A stretch of DNA of 64,000 bases from Cycas panzhihuaensis (taxonomy: Eukaryota; Cycadophyta): assembly GCA_023213395.1 (NCBI GenBank), contig CM041465.1, forward strand, positions 34,293,741 through 34,357,740, read 5' to 3'. Positions 30,228-41,470 of the stretch are shown here, one piece after another. The notes beneath the pieces are model-generated. The model was not told the origin of the DNA and did no database searches. It was given only the letters and a program-made list of their open reading frames with translations. The position numbers and the translations under genes are program-made. Position 1 is the first letter of the stretch; every line of letters begins with the position of its first letter.

Positions 30228-30620
30228 ATACATATTTGGGTGACGCCTATGTTTTTTTGAACTAATAATACTTAACCTTAGATAATACCTTTGTGAAAAT
30301 ATCTACAACTTAGTCTTTAATCTAATAATGATGTAGTCTAATTTATCCTTGTTAAACCAACTCTTGAATGTAGTGATACTTGATCTTGATATGATTTATT
30401 CTACTATGTAAGACTTGATTCTTTATTATCTAGATGGTATTCTAATTATCATAATAAATTTGTATTAGTTTAATCTAAGGTTCATGTAGATCCTAAAATA
30501 TTCTTTTAAGCCAAACTACTTCATGAGCTACTACCTCAACTACTTTATACTCTACTTCTATAATAGATAGGGAAACTATTAGATATTTCTTTATATTCCA
30601 TGTAATTACAACTAAACCAA
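30228..30620 (-). pseudogene. Copia relic H: RNase H
   Basis: The minus-strand reading begins GLVVITWNIKKYLIV at 30565-30610, then LSIIEVEYKVVEVVAHEVVW and LKRIF, HSRINHIKIKYHYIQELV near 30340-30400 and VVDIFTKVLSKVKYY near 30265-30310. These are the Copia RNase H motifs, broken by about ten stops. It is cut at 30620 by the LTR of element J; the remainder was not found in the window. Confidence 0.78.
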
Positions 30621-30992
30621 TGTTTAAAATATCAAATAAATTAATAGCAGGACTAAAATGAAACTTAAAAAATTAGAGTGAAGAATGGAATATTACAGAA
30701 GTTATAATAATGAAAAAATTCTTTGTATAAAATCACTTATAATACATGCTCGTATCTCTCCAAAGCTCCAATGTAATCACCCTCAAAGTTATTAGTTTGA
30801 AAAACCATTAATAAGATAATGATTCACTCCTTAATTTAAGGAGTATGCTAAAGAGTCAATCAAGTAACATGAGAGTAATTAACCTCTCATTAATTAACTC
30901 ACTAATATAAAATACACATTATTAATATTATTAAGTATACTTTATAAAATATACAATAATATAATATAATGAAATGCATATTATTTTTAACA
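30621..30992 (-). repeat. 3' LTR of Copia element J
   Basis: The plus strand reads TGTTTAAAATATC ... TTTTTAACA. On the minus strand it follows a polypurine tract (ATGAGGGGG, plus 30993-31001). It interrupts relic H. It contains clustered AT-rich direct repeats (ATTATTAATATTATTAAG) near 30925-30950. Confidence 0.65.
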
Positions 30993-31065
30993 CCCCCTCA
31001 TAGTATGTAATTCATTATCCTTTACAAACGAAAGCCTCTTAAGCCTCTTAACTTTTGCACAAGTC
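30993..31065 (-). pseudogene. Copia element J: last codons of RNase H
   Basis: The minus-strand reading AKVKRLKRLSFVKDNELHTM, directly followed by RG, runs into the polypurine tract. Element I (31066-39290) separates it from the rest of RNase H at 39291-39545. Bases 31061-31065 (AAGTC) are the left target duplication of I. Confidence 0.65.
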
Positions 31066-31431
31066 TATTGGGATAATGCCTAATATGGAAGTATGTGTGA
31101 TCACCTTGGGCCCCTAAATGGCACCTTGTGCCTCCAAAAAACACCTAAGGCCTCTTAAATACACCAAGCAACTGCTTAAAGTTGACATGGAGCCACCACA
31201 ACCACCCTAAGGTATGTTATTTTATTATATGCTTAATATTTTAATATTTATTTAAATTTCTCAATTAATATCAAGTTGAGGCACTTACTGCCTCCCAAAA
31301 ACTCTATATAAAGGTGGGGAATAACTTCCTAGTGTTTTTCAATACTACCACTTAATATTCATAAATTATTTACCTTTTGAGATGATGATGTGTTACTTGT
31401 AATCCTCTCGCTTTACTCCTTGATGCCAACA
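31066..31431 (+). repeat. 5' LTR of element I
   Basis: It begins TATTGGGATAATG (originally TGTTGGG) and ends GATGCCAACA. A TATA box CTATATAAAGG lies at about 31303-31313. Collinear with 38925-39290; by eye roughly one base in eight to ten differs. Confidence 0.92.
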
Positions 31432-31446
31432 TTTGGTATCAAAGCC
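31432..31446 (+). promoter_or_regulatory. Primer-binding site of element I
   Basis: TTTGGTATCAAAGCC follows the LTR and matches the tRNA-iMet site (TGGTATCAGAGC) with one change within the core. Confidence 0.85.
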
Positions 31447-32573
31447 AGGTTCAGCCCACGGCAAGTTTATTCACTAATATTTTAGTTTATACTATAGTTT
31501 TTAATATTATTTCTTATATAGTTTTAACAAATAATTAATATTTTCATTCATAGAAGCTTATTAATCATATTTTTTTTAAGTGTTTACTATAAAATTAAGT
31601 GCACTCAACCCAACAATAGTCTGATATAGTTGCTTTCTAAATTTAATTAATAAAATATTATGTTTTCTATTATTTTACATAATATTTTCAAAGGTTAGGC
31701 AAGATTGTGTGATTTCAATAGGCTGGTATACCCTCTACATTACTGAGAACCTTAGCATATGACTATTCATTTGAATCTTCATTGAACCAGCTTTGCAATG
31801 CATTCAACAGATTTGAAAGCTGTCGCTCATATGAGGAGATATCTATTCTAGAGTCTTAATGGATCAATTGTAGTAATGAAACCCCACAGCTTCTTCCTTA
31901 CTTGCTTATTTTTTCTCATTTTATTTGTTATTTTACTAATTGGACTCAGGTGTAGGCCTCTTAGAGTCCACACAAAATTATCTCAGGTTTGTTTGACATA
32001 TTTTACAAGCCATATGACCTCATATTGCATATTCAACCTCCCTAGACTTTGGAGCTTCGTTCTCAGTATAGGAGCAATTTTTCAAAAAAAATTTTGATAA
32101 GAGCCTTACCATCATCAATATCGAGCTAATCCTCCATTTTCATTAAGATTTGTTGCCTGTGTGAGGAGTACAAGCCACTCAAAATTCCCCCTACTTTGAT
32201 GCACTAGCTACTCAAGTATTTTCTTAATTTTACATATTTTTTACAAATTGTTTTTCAATTTTTTTTAATCTGTGGAAGGCGCTAGTGCCAAGAGGACCTA
32301 CATTGATCAATTAGACTCCATTTAGGATCGATTTTGTGCTCTAAATCTAGTCTATTCTTGTTGTTCGTTGACCATATCTGTGCGCCCATTTTAATAAACC
32401 TTTTTTATGTTTTTTATATATTAAAACTATTTTTTTTGAGTGCTTGATATATTCTTCAGTGGGAATCCCCTTCACTTCAAATTTGATCAGTGTTATTGAT
32501 TAAAAAAAAAAAAAAATTTTCATTATATATTCACACTATGCAGGTCACTTGTTAATATGCATTTAATTTCAAA

Positions 32574-32615
<42 letters not shown>

Positions 32616-34633
32616 TTTCAATGGTTGGTATTAAATTAAATTAAATTTGATATATGTTTAAAATCTATGTGTGAATTATTCTTAAGCCCCCTTCGCCATC
32701 GCTTCTAGTTACATAGATCTCCATATGACCATGCTTTAACGTCAAAAGGGTAGATTTTAAACATGAATAACCTCCTTTTTATAATTTTGGTTATAAAAGA
32801 CTATTAATTATATTTTATAATCCTTTGAGGTCTGTTAGCCCCCTTAGGTGCTTAGCGATTAGTCATATTAGGTCTACATGTGACAAGTAGCCCAATCAAA
32901 TGGGGCTTATTATATTTTTCCTTTCAAAATTTTCCTTTTATTAATACTCAAAGAGGTCTCACCACCTTTTTCACCATAACTCTTCATTGGAGTGTCAGTT
33001 TCTCACAAAGTTATACTTGTTGAATTCATATTTCAGAGATATTCATCTTGGTACCATCCATTATTCAATTTGAGTTTATTTCAATAGTGTTTGACTTAGT
33101 CAAATTTGACCTTCTTTTCTATAGTTAGTTCACTTACCAAAAAGGGGTTTGTTCACTGTTTCTTCAATAACTTGATTGTTATAGCTCCATTTTTTAAACT
33201 ATAAGAACTAACAGAAATCATTTTTAGAGATATACACATTAGAATTAGTTTCATATTATTTTGGCACTATTTTATGGGTCTTTAAAGATTCTCAAATCAA
33301 GGCTCTAGTTTATCCCTAAATAGGCACATTTTATAATATTTTTCGTGTAATTTTTTCATCCAAACTAATTCTATGTGAGTATTGTTTGCTACTGATTAGT
33401 TTCTTGAGGATATTTGTTATTTTTTCATAAGATTACAAGTGATTTATAATTTTTAGCCTTAGGTTTAGCTTCTTAAGGATCAAGATGTCTACTTGGATCA
33501 ATACGTTAGATTGGTACTACTTGCATTGACCGTTTATCTTATTGTTACACTTTCATTTGAGTATAGACTAATTTTTGAGCATATTTAATCATTTCAAACA
33601 TTATATCCTCTTGGAAATTTTAAGATACACCTAGTTTACTTCTAAATTTACAAAGTAACTTCTTGGCATTTACATTAGTACAATGAACATTTACAACATT
33701 CTTTCTACATCTTAAAGTCATTTCTTTAGCTTGAAAAGGACATTGTAAAGAGTATAGTTGCAAGTTCTTTTACCCATATTAGGAGTATTCAAATATTAAA
33801 GGTTCAATTGATTCATTACATTATATTAGAAAAATGCATATAGTCTATTATTTACTTTTATAAAGGGCATCTCAATTGGAAAGATATTAGATCACATATT
33901 GGCATTTACCTTTTGGTTAATATAAAGTATTACTTAGTGCTTTCATTTGAGATATTTCGTCTTGCTTAAGGTTTTTTTAAATTTCTTGTTTAAAAGGAAT
34001 CCATGTAAGATTAAGCAAGACCATATCTAATTCAAAAATTTTTCACATTAATCAAGATAATATCTTAAATTTACCACACTTTTTCCATCCTTGCAAGGGA
34101 AGCAGTTAGGACCTTTGAACTTACCACTACGCATATGCCCTTGGACTACTTATATTTGATGAGGAATGTCATTAGCTATAAGGTGTGTTAGGTGGCAAGA
34201 TAAGGTGGAGAACTTGTATTTTTGGAGTTTAGAGACCAAGGCTAGACCTAGAGAGGGTGAGTGCCTTAGTTTATAAAAACTTCACTACTAGATCTATCGC
34301 TAGGCATAAGTCCAATGCAAGTGGACCAACAATTCATGGGGGTGTAACAACCTTCCTAGCAACTTACCTACTAAGGTATATCAAGCCTAGAACTCACATA
34401 CCAGTATATTGGGTTCCTATTTTTCCACTTGTGGGCAAGCACCACTAGACAAGATAGCAACCAAAGGTTTCCCCTAGAGACCCTTAGACTTAGAGCCTAA
34501 AAACCTCATTAGGGACTAGGACACTTGTAAAACTTTGGGAAAAACTTTAAACATTATCTTTTTAGGTTAATTTTAAACCAAGTCTTTGGATAACTTCACT
34601 TGATTTATAGATATTTTAAAACCCAGTTAATAA
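31447..34633 (+). other. Long leader of element I, no recognised gene
   Basis: About 3.2 kb lies between the primer site and gag. It is AT-rich, with a poly-A run at 32503-32517 and a (TA)n array at 32577-32613. Open stretches such as 31876-32097 (hydrophobic N-terminus) and 34257-34448 show no family motif on either strand. Copia leaders are normally much shorter, so another insertion or captured sequence may be hidden here. Confidence 0.5.
32577..32613. repeat. (TA)n microsatellite
   Basis: An uninterrupted TA repeat of about 37 bases lies inside the leader of element I. Confidence 0.95.
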
Positions 34634-35760
34634 ATGCCAACAAGCTTTAGAAACATGATTATCCTTAAGTTTAATGGCAACAACTTTCTAAATTAGAGTA
34701 GGAGGATGAGACTCATTCTCATTGCTAATAACATATGAGAAATTATGAGATTATGATATAATGAATTAGGTTTAAATATCACAGATGTTGAAAAGGCAAC
34801 CTACAAAGAAAATGTCAAGAAAGATAATAAAGCTCTTGCCCTCATCTTTTGTGTATTGGAAGATCATATTTTCCCCAGAGTTAGTGAGTCTATAAAGTCA
34901 AAGGAAGCATGGGATACCTTACAATTAATCTATGAAGGGTCTACATCTTCTAAATTTCAAAATCTGAGAAGAAAATTTGAGAATCTATGCATGATTCCAA
35001 CAAAATTCATGATAGAATTTATGACTAAGATACAAGACATAGTTAACCAAATGAGATCACTTGGAGATACACTAACAGAATAGAGACTAGTAGAAAGGAT
35101 CTTGAGATGTGTAAGTTATATAAGAAGATTTGAAATGGTAGTAATAAGAATAAGGATATTCAAAGTCTTAAGTACCTTTAAGGTGGAATAACTAAGTGCT
35201 TTGTTAATGACGGTTGAAGAACAATAAAACGTAAATGAATCCCTTGAGCATGTATTTTCTACCAAGGAAAGAATCCAATCTCATTCCCAAGTTGGTACAT
35301 CAAAGTCTAGAGAACTATCTCCTAAAAGAAGAGACAAAAATCTTAGAAGAGACATGCATCAAGATGCACCATCTAAATATTAAGCTCCTCACTAAAGGAG
35401 CTAAGGAGAAAACTAAAGGAATGTCAATCCTCTTAGATACCAAAATTAGGAGAAACAAATAGAGGCACATCTATATTACCCAAATTACCATAGAAATATC
35501 CAAGCTCAAAGGTCAAATCTAAATTATTATGGAAATATACCAAGGGATAATCAAGTCCCTTATTATGAGGAAATGAGGAGATCATCTCACATAGAAAGAT
35601 CCCATCCTCATAGTCAAAGTTTAAGTTATGGAAGAAGAGCTACACTATACTGTACCTATTACAATTGTAGTGTTCATACATAAGATAAATATTTTTTAAA
35701 ACATGGACCACCTATAAAAGGTAGTACAAATACCACAATTAAAATAAGGGACAATAATAG
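34634..35760 (+). pseudogene. Copia gag of element I
   Basis: The frame starts with an ATG at 34634, then MIILKFNGNNFLN and SRRMRLILIANN. The UBN2-type core covers 34795-35083, with KALALIFCVLEDHIFPRV, SKEAWDTLQLIYEGSTSSKF and IEFMTKIQDIVNQMRSLGD. A later zinc-knuckle remnant reads CTYYNCSVHT then KYF at about 35650-35695, with the second C changed to Y. Three open pieces are separated by stops and shifts. Gag would form the particle. Confidence 0.85.
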
Positions 35761-36156
35761 GTTGTTCTTATCTAACCATACTACCCAAGAAGAAGAAGAT
35801 GATAACTGGTATATTAATTCAAGTTGCTCCACTCATATGACACATAAGGAATATTTATTCCACACTTTGGATAAAACAAAATGGGGATCAATAATATTTG
35901 GTGATGACACATCCTGTGAGTTAGTTGGTAGAGGAAATATTACTCTCATAATAGATATATGGGGATATAAGCACACTGATGATGTATTATATGTTCTTAC
36001 TTTGAAGAAAAATCTATTATCAATAGGATAGATAATAGGTTAGGATTACAAGGTTATCTTTGATAATATTGAATGTACTATCAAAGATAAGAGAAGAAAC
36101 AGGGCAATTGTAGTGAAAGGAAAAATGACAAAGGATAGACTCTTCAAACTTGTCCT
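35761..36156 (+). pseudogene. Copia protease of element I
   Basis: An open stretch at 35762-36031 carries DDNWYINSSCSTHMTHKEYL, in which the D-S-G-A active site has become N-S-S-C and is lost. It continues with FGDDTSCELVGRGNITLII and TDDVLYVLTLKKNLLSIG. After the stop the reading goes on with DNIECTIKDKRRNRAIVVKG. The piece ends at the exact tandem duplication at 36157. Confidence 0.82.
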
Positions 36157-36248
36157 TACCTCATCAGATACTTATGCCTTAAGAACCATAATTAAATTGG
36201 ATTACCTCATCAGATACTTATGCCTTAAGAACCATAATTAAATTGGAT
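36157..36248 (+). repeat. Exact 46-base tandem duplication
   Basis: Two identical 46-base copies stand head to tail at 36157-36202 and 36203-36248, starting TACCTCATCAGATACTTATG. The unit is not a multiple of three, so it adds a frameshift to pol. No difference is visible between the copies, unlike the decayed surroundings. Confidence 0.95.
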
Positions 36249-37140
36249 AGTGACTTATAGCATAAGAGATTTGGACATCTAAATTATAGTAGTTTAGATT
36301 TAATGAAAAGGATGGATATGGTTAACAGGTTGCCTAATATTAAAGTGGATAAAAACATTTGCGAGAGATGCTTGGAAAACAACATAGAGAAAGTTTTCTA
36401 GATTAGAACTATCAAGCATCTGGACCACTTCAACTAGTCTATATAGATATTTATGGGCCTATGGATATCCCCTCATTGGCAGGTGCATATTACTTCATCA
36501 CATTTATTGATGACTACATTAGGAAGACTTGGGTATTCTTCCTAAAGTTCAAATTTGATGCCTTCCAATACTTTGTTGACTTCAAAACCTATGCAAAGTG
36601 ACAAAGTTGGTATCAACTTCTCTTACTAAGATCAAATAATGGGGGAGAATTCATCTCCAATAAATTTAAGGCATACTGCATGCATCATGGGATAAGAAGA
36701 TAACTCACAAATCCCTACACCCCACAATAAAATGGTGTAGCTAAAAGGAAAAATTACACTATTATAGAAATGGTAAGGTGCATGTTGAAAGATAAAAAAT
36801 TGGGACATGAATTTTGGATGGAAGTAGTCCATACCTCTGTCTATCTCCTCAATAGGTGCTCTACTAAAGCCCTAAGGTGGAAGACACCTAAAGAAGTTTA
36901 GATAGGCTACAAGCCAAACATCTATCACTTAAGAGTTTTTGGATGCTTAGCCTATGCACATATACCTAATTAAAGAAGATCCAAATTGGATGATAATAGC
37001 ATTAAGTGCATATTTTTTGGTTATAATGAAACTTACAAATCATATAAGGTCTATGATCCTAAGACAAGGAAAGTTATGGTAAGTAGAGATGTAAAATTTC
37101 AAGAAGATGCTTACTAGCATACTGACCAAGGAAAGAGAAA
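36249..37140 (+). pseudogene. Copia integrase of element I
   Basis: The pre-integrase segment reads HKRFGHLNYSSLDLMKRMD near 36262-36320, then ICERCLENN (zinc residues). The core has LQLVYIDIYGPMDIPSLAGA near 36430, ITFIDDYIRKTWVFFLKFK at 36500-36560 and LRSNNGGEFISNKF (second D to N) near 36630-36660. The segment NGVAKRKNYTIIEMVRCML near 36735-36790 holds the region of the glutamate. The C-terminus contains GYKPNIYHLRVFGCLAYAHI and MVSRDVKFQEDAY. Only a few stops; best kept domain of I. Confidence 0.88.
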
Positions 37141-38340
37141 AGAATTGATGATAAATCTTGACACCTCAACCAAGTTAAGATATGTACCTCCCATGTTTCA
37201 CTCTAGATGAGTCCTTGATGAACTAAGTGGGGAGGGAACCTCTTCTCAACCTCGACCACAACATCTTCCAAAATGGGTTCAAAGGAATCACAATATAGGT
37301 AACATCTTGAATAACAATCAGAGATCTACTCACTCATATAGGGTAAACTTGTCCCTCATGAGTAAAGTTATGGACTCCCATGAGCCTCAAACCTTTAAGG
37401 AGGCCAATATATATGCCTCTTAGAGAAAGACAACATAAGAAGAATATCACTCTATTGTTAAGAATAATACTTGGGAACTAGTTGACTTACCTCCTAATAA
37501 AAAGACAATTGGTACTAAGTGGTTTTATAAAACTAAATTCCATTTTGAAGGATCAATCAATAAATATAAAGTTAGATTGGTAGCCAAAGATTATGTACAA
37601 AGAGAAGGCATTGATTATAATGAGACATTTACCCCTGTTGCATGAATGGAAACTGTATGCATGATGATGAGTTTGGTAGTACAAATAGAATGGAATGTTT
37701 ATCAAGTGGATGTTAAAAGCGCTTTCCTTAATGGCTATATTGAAGAAGATATTTATGTCTCTCAACCCTTCAATTTTGAAGTTGGGAGGGGATGAAGACA
37801 AAGTGTATAAACTTAAAAAGGCACTTTATGATTTGAAGCAAGCACATAGGTCTTGGTATTCCTGCATTAACAAATATTATAGAGATCAAGGCTTTGAAAG
37901 ATCTCAATTAGATTCAAACATGTATATCAAAATCAAGGGAGATTTCATTCAAATTGTGGGACTCTACATAGATGATCTTGTTTGCACTAGAAATGACCCT
38001 CATCTTTTGTAAATCTTTAGGGAAGCCATATGTAAAGAATTCAAAATGATAGATTTAGGATTAATGTATTACTTCCTAAGTTTGGAATTATGGCAGGATA
38101 AAAATGGTATCTTTATCTCCTAAAGGAAATATATCTTAGACCTACTACAAAAGTTTAGGATGACTGATTGCAAACCTTTAGTAATTCCAGCTAAAATAGG
38201 AATCAAGCTACCTAAACTGGATGATTCTATACTTGTTGATCCTATACTTTATAGATAATTAATTGGCTATTTGATTCACTTGACTTCTACTTGACTAGAC
38301 ATAATACATTCAGTCGGTGTAGTATCTAGATTCATGTAAG
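37141..38340 (+). pseudogene. Copia reverse transcriptase of element I
   Basis: After a linker, NNTWELVDLPPNKKTIGTKW (37465-37520) opens RT. Next come YKVRLVAKDYVQREGIDYNE, TFTPVA, and VYQVDVKSAFLNGYIEEDIY at 37700-37760. A frameshift follows; 37695-38012 stays open and gives VYKLKKALYDLKQAHRSWYS, DSNMYIKIKGDFIQIVGLYI and DDLVCTRND, keeping both catalytic aspartates (YIDD). The connection region to 38340 is broken by stops. Confidence 0.88.
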
Positions 38341-38389
38341 ATCCCAAGACCACTCATTAGCAAGCAACTAAAAGGATTCTTTAGTATCT

Positions 38390-38900
38390 TAAAGGCATTA
38401 TAGAATATGGTCTATATTATAAAGCTTTATCAAATTTTAGGTTAATAGGATATACACATTCAGATTGGGTAGGTGACATCGATGACAGAAAATCCACTTT
38501 AGGTTACACTTTCAATACGGGTTTAACATCCATAGCTTGGAGCACCAAAATATAAAATACAATCTCCCTATCTACAGTTGAAGCAAAATGTAAAGCAATA
38601 GTCTTTGGCGCATATGAAATAGTTTAGTTAAGAAGACTATTATAGGATTTTCAGTTAGAACAGAAAGGGACAGTAAGGATTTGGTGTGATAATCAAAGCA
38701 CAATACAAATGACAAAGAATCTAGTATTTCATAGCATAACAAAGCATATCAAGACATATCACCATTTCATTCGAGAGCTAGTATAAGTAGGTGAAATAAA
38801 ATTGGTATATTATAGTATAGAAGATCAAATAGTCAATATATTCACAAAAGCTTTAGGAAAGATCAAATTTCAAAAATTTAAAGACAAGTTAGGAGTTCTA
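38390..38900 (+). pseudogene. Copia RNase H of element I
   Basis: The reading FRLIGYTHSDWVGDIDDRKS (38435-38495), TLGYTFNTGLTSIAWSTKI, ISLSTVEAKCKAIVFGAYE, VRIWCDNQSTIQMTKNLVFH and SITKHIKTYHHFIRELV is continuous with four or five stops. It ends EDQIVNIFTKALGKIKFQKF. The first catalytic residue (GYTDSDW) is now H. A polypurine tract follows at 38914-38924. Confidence 0.88.
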
Positions 38901-38913
38901 CTTATTGGCCATT

Positions 38914-38924
38914 ATGGGGGAGAA
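38914..38924 (+). promoter_or_regulatory. Polypurine tract of element I
   Basis: ATGGGGGAGAA stands directly before the 3' LTR start TGTTGGG. Confidence 0.85.
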
Positions 38925-39290
38925 TGTTGGGATAATAGCCAATATAAAAGTATGTGTGACCACCTTGGATCTCTAAATGGTAGCTTGAGCCTCTAAAAAG
39001 CACCTAAGGCTACTTAAAGCCACCAAGCAGCCACCTAAAGTTGACATGGAGCCACCACAACCACCCTAAGGTATGTTATTTTATTATACACTTAATATTT
39101 TAATATTTATTTGAATTTCTCAATTGATGTTAGGTTGAGGTGCTTGCTGCCTTCCCAAAACTCTATATAAAGGTGGAGAATACCTCCCTAGAATTTTTTA
39201 ACATTGTCACTTAATATTCAAGAATTATTTATCTTTTGAGATGATGATGTGACACTTGTAATCCTCCCACTTTGCTCCTCGATGCCAATG
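38925..39290 (+). repeat. 3' LTR of element I
   Basis: It starts TGTTGGGATAATAGCC and ends GATGCCAATG (the CA end has mutated). It has the same length as the 5' LTR. It is followed by AAGTC, the right target duplication. Confidence 0.92.
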
Positions 39291-39545
39291 AAGTCAAGGC
39301 CTTAGTAAAAATATCTACAAGTTGATCCTTTTTGGATAGTACAATAACTCACTTATTTTACTTTGCACCTATTCTCAAATGAAATGATAGTCTACTTCTA
39401 CATGCTTTGTCCTAAAATAGAAGAGTACATTCTTTGACAACTAAATTATACTCTATGATCCAAATCAAATCCTTTTTAAATCCTTATTTTTCTTCTAAAA
39501 GAATGTAAATACCTTTGGATTGAATCTTACAGGTGTTCTATAGGT
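39291..39545 (-). pseudogene. Copia element J: RNase H, right of element I
   Basis: On the minus strand the reading LSKNVLFYFRTKHVEVDYHF near 39385-39450, then SELLYYP and KDQLVDIFTKALT, is the C-terminal half of Copia RNase H and continues at 31065 after removal of I. Upstream (above 39545) no further coding of J is visible; it ends near the minisatellite, so J is truncated. Confidence 0.75.
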
Positions 39546-39591
39546 GAAAAATAGAATTTTATGCTTTAAAAAATGAAAAAATATGTATTAC

Positions 39592-39718
39592 CAAGTATGA
39601 CTAGGTGAGACTAGACTATGACCAAGTGTGACTAGACTGTGAGTAGGTGCAACTAGGTGTGACTAGACTACAACTGGGTGTGACCAGGCTATGAATAGGT
39701 ATGACCAAACTATAACTG
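39592..39718 (+). repeat. 21-base minisatellite
   Basis: About six degenerate units of 21 bases follow each other, close to TATGACCAAGTGTGACTAGAC; one unit is longer by about ten bases. The array lies between truncated J and the LTR region of Gypsy relic D. Confidence 0.8.
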
Positions 39719-40313
39719 ATAGTAAAAAAGGTGATCTAAATATCACAAAAATTACCTAGCATAGTTGTATACCTGTCAACTATATAATAAGAGGCAGAAA
39801 TAATTATTTTAACTATTTTTTTATTAGTTATAAATGAAAGAAAATTAAGATAGAAAAGAAGGAAAAAAATAATAAAATAGAAGGCATGGAAGAAATGAAG
39901 TTGAATGGATAGGGAGGAGCATAAGAAAATAACCCAAATCTATTCATGAAGAAGAAGGAGACCTAGAAGTTTTATATGCAGCCAAGGATAAGAAAAAGAC
40001 AATAGAAGTAGGCTAAAAGAGATGCCAAGTCTTAAGCCTTTAAGAAAAGTGAGTTTGTTACTGGACAAAGGGTAAATCCCCACATTAAACACACTAGAAA
40101 AATCATTCCAAGAGGATGCAATAGCTAAGAAAGAAACCATATATTTTCTATTCATTCCTAGGTTGTTATAGTAGTCCAATAAATGATCAATAGAGTGCAA
40201 AAATAAACATATTTGTAAGAATATTGTCAAATGTAATACAAGTACATTGTGAATATTGAATCTAAGTTGTTTCTATTGGATTAATTCTTTACTTTTCCAT
40301 TTAATTCAATCAA
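39719..40313 (+). repeat. Presumed 5' LTR of Gypsy relic D
   Basis: The sequence before the primer site at 40316 should be the 5' LTR of D. Its left boundary is not seen and no second LTR lies in the window. The minus-strand open frame at 39940-40230 (96 codons) has no recognisable motif and is taken as chance. Confidence 0.4.
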
Positions 40314-40330
40314 TTTTTTGGTATTAGAGT
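40314..40330 (+). promoter_or_regulatory. Primer-binding site of Gypsy relic D
   Basis: TTTTGGTATTAGAGTATG resembles TTGGTATCAGAGC (tRNA-iMet) with two or three changes, and gag coding follows about 100 bases later. Confidence 0.6.
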
Positions 40331-40424
40331 ATGGTTCCTAACCCTTGAGAATTTGAGGATAAAAAAACTCACTGTGTTGCTGTGTTAAAAGATTTTATGA
40401 AAACTAGATTTTAATATCAAGTGA

Positions 40425-41470
40425 CTAGATAACCCTTGATAGAACCTCTTAAAAGAGAGCGTAGACAACAAAGGAAGATGACTAATCCAAAGTAAGAAAT
40501 AGAGAAAAGATTCTTGAGGATGGAGCAAAATCTCAAAAGATTAACCCAACCTCTAGAAGAACTTGTATCCTAATAGGATACATCCTCTTCCATAGCCAAA
40601 AGCAAGAAGAAAGAAGAAGATGAACTAATAAAAGAGGAGATAAGTGAAGGTACCTAGGAAAGACCTATAGATGACTAGTAAGATGAGGAGGAAAGAGATG
40701 AAATTACATCTTTAGAGAAGCCCATGACAACACATCTACTCAAGGTTGAGGCAAAGTTAAAATTGCCCATCTACGATGGAACTCTAGATGCTCAGAAGTT
40801 AGATAATTGGATAGACTAATTAAAGATATATTTCTCAATTTATGGGTACAAGAACTAGTAGAGGATCATTTTTTCTAAGATAAAACTCTCCAAACATGCA
40901 CTGGTCTAGTGAAATATGTATCTAAATCCCATGATGTAGCTAAGATAATATGGCAGTAATTTAAAGCCCTTATCAAGAAGCAATTCTATCCTATTGGGCA
41001 TGAAGAATAACAATGGATTAAATGGCAATATTATAAACAAGAAAGAGGCCAAATTGTCCAAGATTATATAACAAAATTTTAGAAGTAAGTTATTGTGTTG
41101 GGCATTTTATTAAATGGAAAAGATATATTGTTGAAATATATTAGAGGTCTACACCAACATATTCAACAAGAACTCCAGTTGTTTGAAGTAAAAACCCTTG
41201 ATGAGGCTAGCTAGAAAGTGATTGCTATTGATAAGAGAAACAAGAAGGTTTATATAAAGAGGAAAAGATTTATACCTCAAGAAGATAGTAGTAAACCTCC
41301 TCAAGGAAAGAAGTCTTTAAGAAAACTAAGACAACAACCAATTAGGGGCTTTTCCAAGAAAAAATAAGATAATGCCACTCAAATCAAAGTCTCTTGCATA
41401 CATTGCAAGTAGGTAAGATATATCATTAAAGAATATTGGTCTTTTACATCTGGAGAATCATCTTAATAAT
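40425..41470 (+). pseudogene. Gypsy gag of relic D
   Basis: A charged N-terminus (about 40470-40720, rich in K and E) precedes LPIYDGTLDAQKLDNWID, the start of the Retrotransposon gag domain, then YFSIYGYKN. The later part reads ISLGSLLYLR-like only weakly; a basic stretch (RNKKVYIKRKRF) is near 41240. The zinc knuckle CIHCK then YIIKEYW occurs at about 41395-41435, with the histidine region decayed. Stops are frequent. Gag would assemble the particle. Confidence 0.72.

Larger units (their letters stand above)
31066..39290 (+). mobile_element. Copia element I, complete, nested in element J
   Basis: Two LTRs of 366 bases each, an iMet primer site, a 3.2-kb leader, gag, protease, integrase, RT, RNase H and polypurine tract are all in order. 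The target duplication AAGTC (31061-31065 and 39291-39295) is perfect, and removing I restores J's RNase H reading. Total length is 8.2 kb. All frames contain stops, so it is inactive. The long leader is unusual for Copia. Confidence 0.93.

Noticed and set aside
31876-32097. Short frame with a signal-peptide-like N-terminus
   Set aside because: T-rich sequence gives L/F/I codons by chance; there is no similarity to a known small protein and no regulatory context.
39940-40230. Minus-strand open frame of 96 codons with hydrophobic stretches
   Set aside because: It lies in the presumed LTR of Gypsy D, has no family motif, and hydrophobic composition is expected for the complement of A-rich DNA.
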